Positions 35,508-47,500 of a stretch of DNA of 64,000 nucleotides are shown piece after piece. Both the position numbers and the translations under genes were made by a program. The stretch is from Cyanophora paradoxa (Eukaryota; Glaucocystophyceae; Cyanophorales; Cyanophoraceae): contig QPMI01000005.1 in the NCBI GenBank assembly GCA_004431415.1, positions 682,001 to 746,000 on the forward strand, in the 5' to 3' direction. Positions within the stretch are counted from its first letter, which is position 1, and every line of letters begins with the position of its first letter. The notes beneath the pieces are model-generated. The model was not told the DNA's origin and made no database searches. It saw only the letters and a list, made by a program, of their open reading frames with translations.

Positions 35508-38500
35508 ATGCGAGCGCTACTGCTCCAGCTCGCGCATTTGGCGGCGCTGGCGGCGCTGCTGCTGGGTGCCGAGACTCCCGCCCGCGAGGAAAGCCCGCAT
35601 CTGACTCCGAATCGCCGCCGCAGCTGGCGCACTTCGCCAGAACATCATTTCGCTGGTGCGCCGATCGCCGCCGCGCCGCCAGTCGAACGTCGGCTAGGAG
35701 CCAAGTTGGCCCGCTCCACCCGGGGGACTTGCCGCGACCCCTGTGCGGCGCACACGCCCCGCCTGGCACCTAAGGATGCGTTTCGACAGGTGTATCTGAT
35801 CCTCTTCTTCCTCGGGACGTTCTTCCCGCGATGCCGTACCTTCAAGGCGGTCTTCGCGGGCTCGTCGTGTGCGTGCCGCTCTGAGCCATTTCCCGAGGGG
35901 CGTGCGGCGGCGGGCAGCGGATTTCCGCGCGCTCGCGGCGCGGCGCCCCGCGTTGACAGGACGACGCCGCAGACCGGTCGGAGCCCTCGACGCTCACTTC
36001 GGTCTTCTGGGCCACCGCGGCGCTCTTCAGCACAGGTGCGCGACTCGCCTGCGCGTGTGCCGTGTGCCTTCCACTTCGCCCGCGGCCGACTCGGGAGCGG
36101 CAGCCGTGCTCGTGATGCACATCCTGGCGGTCATCGTCGTCTCCACCGTCGGGACGTTCGACGCGGGGCCCTGGAGCGACTTCGTCGCCGCCGTCGGATT
36201 TCCGGAGCTTTTCCACCAGTGGAGCGACGCCTACGCCCGCGCGCTCCTCCCCGACGTCGCGGTACCCGCCCCGCCCGCCCCGCGCCTCCGCCTCCGCCGC
36301 CGGTGCCGACGCCGGGCGCGCAGGTCGTGTTCACGTCGGCGGCGTTCTTCGCTATCGTGCACCACCCGCGCTCCCGGGGCCTCGACGAGGGTACCCCCCT
36401 CCCCCCGCCCAGCCCGCCGCGCCCCCTCCGCCCGCCCGCGCCCGACCCCGCTCGCCTCCGCCCGCAGCACTCTCGCTCTTCCCGTCGCTGCACACGCGGG
36501 AGGGCGACTGGCGCGAGACCGGCGCCGGCGCCATCGGGGCAGTCATGCTGTTCGTCGCCGGCGCCTCCACGCAGGCGCGCGCGCACCGGAGGACCGTTCG
36601 CCTCGCCGCGCCGATCGCGCCGCTCACCGTACCCCGCCCGCAGTGCCTGGCCGGCGCCCCGTACCTCCTCCTCTCCTTCGTGCGCCTCTTCCGCTGGGCC
36701 CGCGGCGAGTCCCTCTGGCTCGCCAGCGCCGCGTGCGCACCCGTACCCCGCTCAGCTTCTCCCCCCCCCTCTGCCGACGCCCCCGGACAGGCTCTGGCCC
36801 TCCCTCGTCGCGCCGTACGCGTTCGTCCACTTCCTCGCCATGTGAGCCCGTACCCCCCTCCCCATCGGGCCCTGCTCTCACGCCGGGGGGTACAGGTACG
36901 TCTTCCTGCTGCCGCGGGTCCCGGCGGCGCTCGGCGGGGAGGGCGGCGTGGCGGCGGGCGTCCTCGGGGCCGGCCCCCTCTCCGAAGGCCGCATCGGCGC
37001 CATGCTCGCGCTCGGCGCCCTCTTCTGCGCGGTACCCCTCCCCGGACTTCCCCCCCCCCGCCGCCCCCGCTGATCGCGTACCCCCGGCAGTGCGTCGTGC
37101 TGCGGGAGATCGGGCGGGACGACCTGTACGAGTTCGAGGGGGACGCGCCCGTCGGTCCGCCCGCCCGCCCGCCCGCGTGTTCGCGCGACCGGAAGAACGC
37201 TCACGCGAGCGTTCGCTCAGACGTGGACGCGATCCTGCGGATGCAGTCGTCCGACGGCTCTGAATCCGAGTCCGAGGCGCCCGTACCCGGCGCCGGCGCC
37301 CGCATTGTGGCCCCCGGGGGCGGCGGCCGCGCCCTCTCCTTCTCGGTACCCTCCCCCTCGCCGCCCCCGTCCTCCACGGCCCCGACGCCGTCGCCGTACC
37401 CCGCCGCCTCGCCCCCGCCCCCGCCCCCGCTGCTGCCGCCGGCCGTGCGGCTCTCCGCCCCGATGGGCCCCTCCCCGCTCGCGGGGGACGAGGGCGGCTC
37501 CGCCTCGCCCCGCCCGCTGGAGGGGGAAGGGGGCCCGCCCCCCGCCTCGGACGCGGCGCCGCCCTACGACCTGACGAGCGAGGCCGAGGCGGTCGCCGAG
37601 CGCCGGCGCCGCTGGAACTGGCGCTGGCTCCTCTCGCGCCACCGCGTCCTCGCCGTGGCCGCCGTGCTCGCCTGGTCGCTCGCGTACCCCGGCGTGCTGG
37701 CCTTCCCCCTGCTCCTCGCCGGCCTGTGGGGCATCGCCTTCCCGCTCCGCCGCGGCGTCGTCGGCGCCTGCCTCCTCTTCGCCCTCGGCCTCACCGCCGC
37801 GACCTACGCCGTCAACCTCCCGTTCCCCTCCACCGGCGAGTTCCTCCCGGGCCGCCGCGTCGGCCTGCTCTTCCAGCCGGCCCGCGCCGTCGTCGCCGTC
37901 CTGGGGCAGGGCGCCCTCGCCCTCGCCGTGGCGGCCGCCTACCGCGCCGCCGCGCCCGCCGTCGGGCCCAGCGCCCTCCTCGAGGAGGAGGACGAGGACG
38001 AGGACGAGGACGAGGAGGAGGAGGTCGGGGGGGTGCGCGCCCCTCCCCCTTCCCTCCCTTCTTCCCCGCCGGCCCCCTCTGACCCCGCTTCAGGACGTGG
38101 AGCGCATGTCGATCCCGCGGCGCCGCTCGGGCCTCGCCTCTGACGCCGAGGGACCCGGCGGCTCCTGGCAGGTGCGCCCAAAGACAAGGCAGACAAACAA
38201 GGAAAGACGAGCCTGGCTGACCGACTGCCGCGCAGGAGCGTATGTACGGGGCGCTGCGGGGCGCGGTGCGGCGGACGCTGCGGCTGGCGTACCTCCTCTC
38301 CGTCGCCGTCCTCTACGTCGGGGCCCTCTCCTCCAACGACCTCCTCCACGCCGCCTACCGTGCGCCCTTTGAAGCTTACGCGGCTTGGAGCTCAGCGTGG
38401 GGCATCTCCGCCTAAAGATTCGATTCGATTAGCTTCATAATAGCAATGTTTTTGGCGCCCTTCAAAGCTTGGCTGGGGCCGAGCTCCGCCTAAAGATTCG

Positions 38501-41500
38501 ATTGGATTCGCTTGGATTCGCCTCCCTCACCCCGCCCCGCCCGCCGGCGCCGCGCAGTGCTCTTCTGCGTGGCGTTCGTGAGCTCGCCGGCGCTGGCGCG
38601 CCGCTTCTGGCACCTCGTCGTCCTCTACGCAGCCGCCGCCTGCGCCGTCCGCCCCCGCCCGCCCGCCCAGCCGCCCAGCTCGATCCGGTCCCTTAAGCTT
38701 CGCAGGTGGTGTACCTGTACGCGGCGCTGGCGGGGTGGGCCTGGGACGAGGCCCGCGTGCCCCTTCTCCTGCGAGACCTCCTCGGTCCGCCCGCCCGCCC
38801 CCGCGCCTCTAGACAGCGCGCTTCTAAGCTGCTGCTGCCGGCTTCTACCGCCCTTCCTCCCTTCTTCTTCGGCCCCTCTGACGGGGCGCGCGCCCTTCCG
38901 CCTCGCGGCAGGCCTGACGGAGGCCGGGGCGCGCTTCTACGAGAGCGTCCTGCCCCACGTCGCCATCGCCGTCGCCACCGGCGCCCAGCTCCACGTCTAC
39001 CGCGTGCGTTCGTTTCTGTGAGATTTCAAGGGCCGGGAGAACCTCGAAAACTCTTAAGGTCGCCTCAAACGCTAAGGATGCAGCTAGATCAGAGCCTTAT
39101 ATATGCGCCGCCTCACGTCCCGCGCAGAGCCGGGCGTACCGGGAGGCGGCGCGGGCGGCGCGGGCGGCCGCCGGGGACCTCTCGACGGCGGGGGCGCGGG
39201 GCCCACGCCCCGCGCCGGCGCCGACGACGGCTCCAACGCCTCCCGCGCCCGCGCCCGCGCCCGCCTCCGCTCCGCCGCCGCCGCCGCCGCCACGCCGTCG
39301 CCGCCTCCGTCGCCGGCTCATCCCCCCCGCCGCCAACCTCCTCTCCTCCTGGCGCCTCCTCGAGGTCCGCGATCGTCGTACCCCCGCGATCGTTTCCCCC
39401 CCCCGCCCCTCACTCCGCCGCGCTCAGATGTGGCTCCCCGCGCTCGCGGCGCGCGCCTCGTTCCTGCCGGGGTACGCCGCCGCCGTCCTGCTCCTCCTCA
39501 TCGAGCCGGCATCGATCCTCCTCCTGGGGTGCGCGTACCCCCTGCCCTTCCCCCCCCTCCCGCAGCATACCAACCTGTTCCCAGGTACCTCCTGCTGCTC
39601 TCGGTGCTGCTGCTGCACCACCCGCTGCAGGATGCGCGCCGCGGCTCCTACGCGCGCGCCTGGGCCGTCACTCTGGTCTACTCCTCCCTCGTCCTCTTCG
39701 GTCCGGCCCCCCCCCCCCCCCCCCCCCCCCACCCCACCCGTCATAGCGACGCGGCCCGCCCGGCGGCCGCTCACTTCGTTCGCACCGCAGCGCGCTACGG
39801 CTTCCAGTTCCCGTCGGCGCAGGCGGCGCTCTCCGGCCTCGCCCCTCCCTCGCCCGTGCGCCCCGCGCCCGCGCGCCTGTACCCCGCCCCGCCCCGGTCG
39901 ACCTTTCGCCGCAGCGGTGACGCTTCAGGAGGTCGGGCTCCAGTCGTACGACCCGCGCCGCCTCATGCTCTCCCTTCTCCCGAGGTACCCCCCACCCTTC
40001 TCCCCCCTCCTCTCCCCCTCCCTCCGACCGGGCTCCCTCCCTCCTCAGCTTCCTGGTGTGCGCGCTGGCGGCGCTGCACCTGCGCGCGTACGACCCGGCC
40101 CGCTCCCTCGCCGTCGCCGAGGAGGCCGGCCTCCTTCTCCAGGTACCCCCCCCTCCAATCCCTTCCCCCCCTCCCCCCCCCCCCCCCGCGCTTGACCTCC
40201 GCGGCCCTCGTCCGATGCCCGCACCCGCAGCCGTCCCCGGGGCTCTTCCTCTGGCTCGTGGACGCCCTTCAGGTACCCCCCCGTCCTTCTCCCCTCCCAC
40301 CCCCCTCCCCCCCGCTTTTCTCTTCTGATCTCTGACCGCTCCCCTCCTCGCCAGTTCCTTCGCCGCGCCGCTGTCCTGCACGCCCGCAAGGTCCTACCTG
40401 CTCCTCGCCCCTCTTCCCCCCCCTCTTTCTGAGGGAGGGGTACGGCGCGCAGCTTCTCGCGCTCTCCCTCGGACTCGTCGCCATCCAGCACGCCTGCCTC
40501 CGTGCGCACCCCCCTCCCGCCCGCTTCTCCCCCCCCTTTCTTTTCGCATCTGAGCTTCGTTCGCGCCTCAGTCGGCGCGCTCTTCGCTGTGGGACTCGTG
40601 TGGCACCTCTGCGGCCCGCGCCGCCCCAGGCGCGCCCCTTTCCTCGGCCTTACCTAACTTAGCTAGCCGAAGCTAGTCTAGTTTAGTTTTAGTTAGCTTA
40701 GCCTAACCTGCCTCGCTTCTCTCGGCTGACGCCTTCCCCGCAGCTTCGCGCTGCACCCCATCCTCTTCAGCCAGGCCTGCGCCCTCGCCCGCTATGCCTA
40801 CATGGTACACCCTTTCCTTCCCGCAACCCCTTCCTTCCTTATCTTCAGCTTCTATTATCTCGAACTAGAGCCTTCGATGCCCTCTGCGTTTCCGCTCCAT
40901 CTGATTCTTGCTGCAGATCCGGGGCCTGCGGGAGGCGGCGGGCTCGGGGAGCCACGCGGGGCTCGCCGCCTGGTTCGGCCTCGACGCCAGCCTGGTGCGC
41001 CGCGCCCTGGAAGAGGAACAAATTTAGAGCTTCGAGGATCTAATAGGGACTTCCTTTATGGATCTTAGTGAATATTATCTGATATCTAAGGCTCCTTAGT
41101 GAATGGATGGATATCTTAGTGATTCTTATCGCCCCGCAAACAACACGCTGACGCCCGCACGCCCCCCCCCCCCCCTCCGTCCCCCCGCAGAGCGTCCCGT
41201 CGGCGATCGGCCTCCTGCTCCTCGTCGGCCTCGCGGGCGCCTTCCGCCGCGCCGCCCGCGCCTGGGCCGCCGCCATGCCCGGTACCCCCCCGAGCATTCC
41301 CCCCTCCCCATACACGGCCCTTTCGCTGACCCCCCGCAGGGGATCCCTCGGAGCCGTGCCCGCTCTTCGTCGTCCCGCCGCGCTCCCCCGCGCAGTCCCC
41401 GGCCCCGCTGCCCTCCGCCGCCGCCCTCGAGCCGCCGCCGGCGGCCGCCTCGGCACCGGGCGCGATCTCGGTGTCGCCGGCGCCGCGGCCCTGGGTGCCC

Positions 41501-44500
41501 CCCGCGGAGGGTGCCCGCGCCGCCTTCTCCCGCTGGTGGCGGTGCGCCCGCGCCCGCGCCCCCGCTGAAGAAACCGATGGCGGGGAAGCATAAGGAGCTG
41601 ATGGAACTAAGGAACTGAAGGGGGCTCTTATAACATCTTTCTTACATCTTTCAACTTCTGACAACCCCCCTCGGCCAGGCCCTGGGTCTCGGCCTTCTAC
41701 CGGCGGTACGGCGTCGGCTGCGTGCGCCTCGGCCTCCTCCTCGTCGCCTTCGTCCGGTGCGCACGAGCTAGACCCCCCCATTCTTGTCCAGCTAGAGCTA
41801 GAGCTTGTTTATACTGTTTGGTTTCTAGTTATTCTATTCTAGATCCGGTGCGCACAAAGGCCCGGGACGGACCCGCCATCCTCGTCCAGATAGAGCGCCG
41901 AGCGCCGAGCGCCGTCACAGTGTCTTCTTCTTCTCACGAGCTGCTCGCAGGCTCAACGCGGTCTCGGTGCTGTACCTGCTCTGGATGGCGCTGCTGCTCC
42001 GCGCGGCCCGCGGCGCCGCCGCCCGCGCCTGGCCCGCCCTCCTCGCCTCCACCGCCTTCCTCTGCCTCGCCCAAGTGCGCCCGCTCAGAAGCGTAAACGC
42101 CCTTCAGACTTCTATCGAGCGTTTACTCACATCGATCGCTCAGTATGGGTCGGTGCTGGGGCCCCCGCCCTCCACCGGAGCTGTGTGGCCCCCGTCCGAG
42201 CTGGAGGTACCCCTTTTTCCCATCTCGGACGTACCCGTCTCCTCTGACACGCTCGGCCCCCGCTCCAGGCGCGCTGGGCGCGCTGGCTCGCGCTCTCCTT
42301 CCCCCTACCCCTCCTCTCGGCCGACCTCTTCCTCCTCTTCCTGCTCTCCCGCCAGCAGGTAAAGCCGTACCCCTTCCTTCCCTCCTTCCTCCGCCGGTCC
42401 CTCGGCTGAGGGGGGTACGCCTTTCAGGCCGTCTTCGCGCGGGAGGCGAACCGCACGCCGCGGCGGGCGCTCGGCTCGGGCCCCATCCTCCCTCCCCCTT
42501 ACGAGGCGGACGGCGATGTCGAGGTACCCCCTTTCCCCTTCCATGATTTCATGCCTTACCCCCCCGCGCTCAGGTGAGCGACGGCGAGTCGACGGCGGCG
42601 GGGGGCGGCGCCGCGTCGCCCCGCACCGCCCTCGCCCTCTCCGCCCCCGCCGCCGAGGTTCGCTTCCGCGTACCCCCCACACACACACACACGCACGCAC
42701 ACCTCTGACAATCTCTTACCCCACTACGCTGCGGCAGCTCTCGTGGCACAAGCGGCTCGCGTACGGAACCGCAGCCCCCACCGGCATTCTTTTCCTCGTC
42801 CTGATCGTCGGCACCTGTGCGTGTATCCCCCGCCGAAGCTCGCTTCGCCACTCTACCCCTCCTGAGGCCCCCCTCCTCCCTCCCGCAGCCCAGTACACGC
42901 TGCTCAAGCTGGGGTACCTCGGATTCGCACTCATTCTCCTCCGCAAGGTTCGGCGCACCGCATACCCCCCGCCGCTCTGCTGAGCGGCCTGTGAACGCGT
43001 ACCCCCGTCCCTGCAGCGCGCCGAGCTTCTCGACCGCCGGAGTTCCATGGTGCGGTACCCTCCACCGCGCGAATGCGTACCCCTTTACCCACCCGGCGAC
43101 CGGCAGTGGACGTGGCTCCGGGGGTACAACCTCCTGGTGCTCGCGCTCCAGCTGGTGTACCAGGCGCCCTTCGGCTTCTTCGGGAAGGCGGAGTACCCCT
43201 GGAGCTGGCAAAACGGCGCGCCCCGTCTACCCCTCCCCCTTCCACTTCTCTTTCTCAGTCTCTTTCAGTGATCGGGCTGTGGAAGATGGCGCCCGGGGCG
43301 GTGGACGGCGGCCTCCCCTCCCGCGGCTACGGTGCGCCTGTACCTGCTGGCCCCCCTGCTGGACCGGAGCCTCGAGCGCCGGGACCGGGGCGGCGATCCG
43401 AGCGCGGCTCCTCCCCTCGCGCCCTCACGCCCTCCCGCGGGGGCCAGCGTTCGGGCCGACGAAGGACGGGAGCGTGCTCGCCGACGTCGCCATCTTCGCC
43501 CTCGCCTCCCTCCAGGTCCGAAAGAGCTCTTTAAGGCTTCTGGCCTCGAGGCCTCGAGAGCCGGCCAGCCCGCTCTGCCCCGCCCAACTCCGCCTCTGAC
43601 GCGGCGCGGCGCGGCGCAGGCGCACCTCTTCTCGCACAAGCGCGAGGTCGACGCCGTCGTCGCCTTCCTCCGCCGCGACGAGGCCCGCCCGCCGCTTTAC
43701 TTGGCTTGGCTTGTTCTGAGGGGGGCACGCGCGCTGGGGCAGGCGGCGGCGCGGGCGCGGGCGGCGCGGGAGGAGGAGTTCGTCAAGGAGGAGCGCCTCC
43801 GCCGCCTCCGGGTGCCCATACTGTTCCCTTTCACTGTCTTCTTACTTGCTTGAATCTTATCTTTTGGCTTCTTCAGGACGTGGACGACGAGCGGGAGGCG
43901 CGGCACCTGCGCCTCAACATGCTCCGCAAGCTCCGGCGGGCCATCGGGGGCGGCGCCGCCCACGCCCACGCCCAGGCCCAGGCAAGCTCTCTCGCTCTTC
44001 TCTTCTCTCTCTCTTTCTCACTTGCGCGCAGGCGGCGCTGGTGGCGGCGGCGGCCGCGGTCAGCGCGCAGGCCTCGTCGCACACGCCGACGAGCCCGCAG
44101 GCCGGGCCCGCCTCCGACGGCGCGGCGCCGCTGCCCGCGCCGGCGCCGCTCGACGCCGCCGCAGCGCCCGCGGCCGCCCCGCCGAACCCCTTCGAGGACC
44201 CCCCTCCGTCTCGCCGGGGCTCGCAGGACGCGCCGCCGCCGACGCCCACGCCGACGCCGGCCTCCGCCTCCGCCTCCGCCGCCCTGGCGGAGCTGTCGCG
44301 CCGCGGCTCCGTCTCCGCGGTGCGCCCTGAACTTCAATCTCTTAACTTCAAACTGTGTTATCTGTGCTGCTGATCTTAACGATCCAACGAATGCATATTG
44401 ACATAACTTTCGCGTTCCTCTCCGATTTCTTCCTTCCAACGCAGGAGGTGAGCGAGTTCATTCGGCCGCCGGCGCGGGACGAGGACGAGGAGGAGGAGGG

Positions 44501-47500
44501 GGTGGGCCTCCCCGGGCGCCCGTCGCCCTCGGCCGGCGCCCGCTTCTTCCTCGCGCTGGACGCCCTGCTCTCCCTGCTCCTCGAGGGCCTCCGCATCCTC
44601 GCCATGCGCCACGTCGACAGCACCCAGGTCCGCTCCGCCGCCGATTCTTTCTTAGATCCGTTTGGATCCGTTCCTTGAGCTCCAAGGAGAGCTTTCCTAG
44701 CATCTTAAGCTTTGGTTAGCTCTCTCAGCCCTTCTTGGATCCGTCTCTCGTCTCCTTCCGCTCGCTCACTTTTCCCTCCCCCCTTCCGGCTCCTAGGAGG
44801 CGAGGTACCTCCTGCGCTCCGCCTCGTCGGCGCGGCCGCCGCAGCCGTCCCCGGCGCCGGCCGTCCCCAGCGAGTCGCCGGGCCCGACGCCCGCCCCGAC
44901 GCCCGCCCCCGGCGCCACCGGCCCCTCAGCCTTGCGCCAGCAGCAGCGCTTGTCCGTGCAGCAGCACCCGGCGGCGCCCTCGCCCGCCCCGCCGCCGGCT
45001 CCGACGACGACGACGACGTCGTCGTCGGTGGGGGCGCTCACGGCCGGCGAGGCGGCGCGGCAGGCGTGGGGCACCGCGTCGCGGTACCCCCGCGCCGTGT
45101 ACCGCATCCTGTGGCGCCACACCGGCATCCTCGCAATGACCCTCGCCGTCATCGGTGCGCACGAAGTGAAAGCTAAATATAGTACCCATCTATCTATTTC
45201 TAGCATCCCGTCCGCATCGACCCGGGAGCGCGTCTCGACGCGCGCCGCGCCGCGCAGCGCACGCGGCCTCGGGCTCGCTGCTCTCGGTCGTGTACCCCCT
45301 CGCCGTCCTGGGCTACGCCCTCATGCAGGTGCGCGCCCCGCTCACTGTACTCGCCCTCTCTACACTCACCCCGCCCCTCCTCCTCCGCAGGCGCCGCGGC
45401 CGGGGCGGGCCTTCTGGGGCTCGATGCTGGCCTACACGGAGGCTCTCATCTGCGTCCGCTTTCTCTTCCAGCTGCCCCTCTGGTGACCCCTTTGAATCCT
45501 TTAAGAACCTGGCGTCTAGAGCTTTAAGAACCTTTAAAAACCTTAATCCTTTAAGAATCTGAAAGCTTAAAGCTTCAGAGGGTCTGGCGTCCAGCGTCCT
45601 AGCAACCTTACAAAATGTCCCTCTTATGGCTCTCTCTTCCAGCTGCCCCTCTGGTTACCCCCTCTAGACCCCTTCAGAACCACCTCCCTTGATAGCTCAA
45701 CGACTCTCCCTCATTCGGCATTATCAGCTCAAGGGAAGCTTTCCTAGCTTCATAAGCTCAGCTTAGCTCTCTCAGATGCCCCTCTGTTGCGCTCTCGGCC
45801 CCCTCTGACCCTCTCCTTCTTTCGTTTCAGGTGCCCGCAGGACCCGAACACGCTGCCCTTCACGCGCCTGCAGCCCGACTGCTCGAACATGACCCCCTCC
45901 TCCTACGACACCATCACGGTACCCCCCCTCCTCCCTTTCCCCCCCCCCTTAACCTCTCTCATCCCGGCCCGCAGCGCTACCCGCGCGTGACGCTTCAGGG
46001 CGCGCTGGGCATCTCCAAGGCATCCGCCCACCTCCCCCCCCCCCCCCCCACCCCCGCCTCCTCCTCTTCCTAACCACTGACCCCTCTTTAGATCCCGCCG
46101 CACCTGCTGTTCGTGGAGGGCGTCGCGTGGGACCTCGTCCTCCTGCTCGCCCTCCACCTCCACGTCGCTATGCTCGTCCGCAAGGTCCGCTGCGTTAAAG
46201 AGCTCTTAAAGCTAGAGATAGATGCTTTTTATTAGCTAAAGCTAGCCTTGTTCGCTCCGTTCCGCTCTGTTCTGTTGGCTCCTTCTGTTCTGTTTAATTA
46301 GCTAGCTTCTTAGCTTCCTAGCTCTTCCTGGCTTCCTAGCTTCTAGTCGCCTTCTAAAGAGCTCTTGGCTTCTTCTAGCTAGATAAAGCTAGAAGAAGTT
46401 ACTTTTCTGGATGCTCGTCTTCTAGTCGCCAGCCTAGCGTCTTCTAGTCGCTTGCTCGTTCTCCATTCTTCTTCTTCTTCTAGATTCCAGTCGCCTTTAT
46501 TAGCTTCCTAGCCAGCCTAGCGTCTTCTAGTCGCCATGCTCGTCCGCAAGGTCTGGCCCCCTTTGCTACTTCTAGCTTCGAGCTAATACGTCTTTTGTGC
46601 TGGCTTCTACCTGCTGCTTCTAGTTTTTGTCATCGCCCTTCGTGCTTTGCCCCTCGCTGACCCTTCTGGTCGCCGCAGGGGTACTGGGCACACCACCACC
46701 ACCACCACCACGGCCCGCAGCAGGGCCCCCCCGCGGCCCCCGAGGCCCTGCACCCGTCGGAGGGCAAGGGCGGCACCCGCGCCCTCCCACCCTCCGGGCC
46801 CAAGGTCCTTTCTTTCTCTCTCTCTCGCCTTCCCCTCTCTCTGCTTTTCTCCGCGCCCTGAAGGTTGTTGTACCCCAGCCGCACCTCGGAGCCCTCTCGG
46901 ACCGGGCGGCGCGCACGTGGGCCCCCGGCAAGGTAGTACCCCCTCTCTACTCCCGCCTCCCCCCCCCCCTCCCTTCTGAGTTCGCGCCAGGGCCGGAGGC
47001 TGGGGAGTCCGGGGGCGCGCTCCCGTTCCCCCCCGCCGCAGCCTCCCCCGGCCCCCGTCTCGCGCGGGAAGGTCCGCCCCGTACCCCCCGCCCCCTTCCA
47101 ATTCCTGACTAATCCCTCTCCCCCCCCCCAGGTTCTGCCGACGGGCGTGGGTACCCCCCCGCCCGGGGGCTCCGGCCTCGCGATCGCCGTCCCAGGGCGC
47201 GATGTGGGACCCATCGCCGGTACCCCCGGCGCCTCCGGTACCCCCGGCGGGTCCTCCGGCCTCCGCCGCCGGGCGGCCCGCCGCGGGGGCGCCGGCCCCG
47301 ACGACCCGCCCCGGTGCGAACAAAGTGTACGGGCGTACCGTATCCCCTCGGCTAATCCCCCCCCCCTCTCTTATCAGGTCCCCTCCGGGGGGTAGGCGCC
47401 CGCGCTCGGACGGTAATCTGTTTGCGAGCGCCCCCGCAGCCGGCGGCGGCTCGGCCCCCGCGCCCCCCGGTCCCCCGTGCGCCCTTTCTTTAGTGTACCC

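Noticed and set aside
46607-47323. Gly-rich minus-strand frame
   Set aside because: It overlaps Piezo exons and C-rich introns on the plus strand; its composition is the complement of those C tracts.
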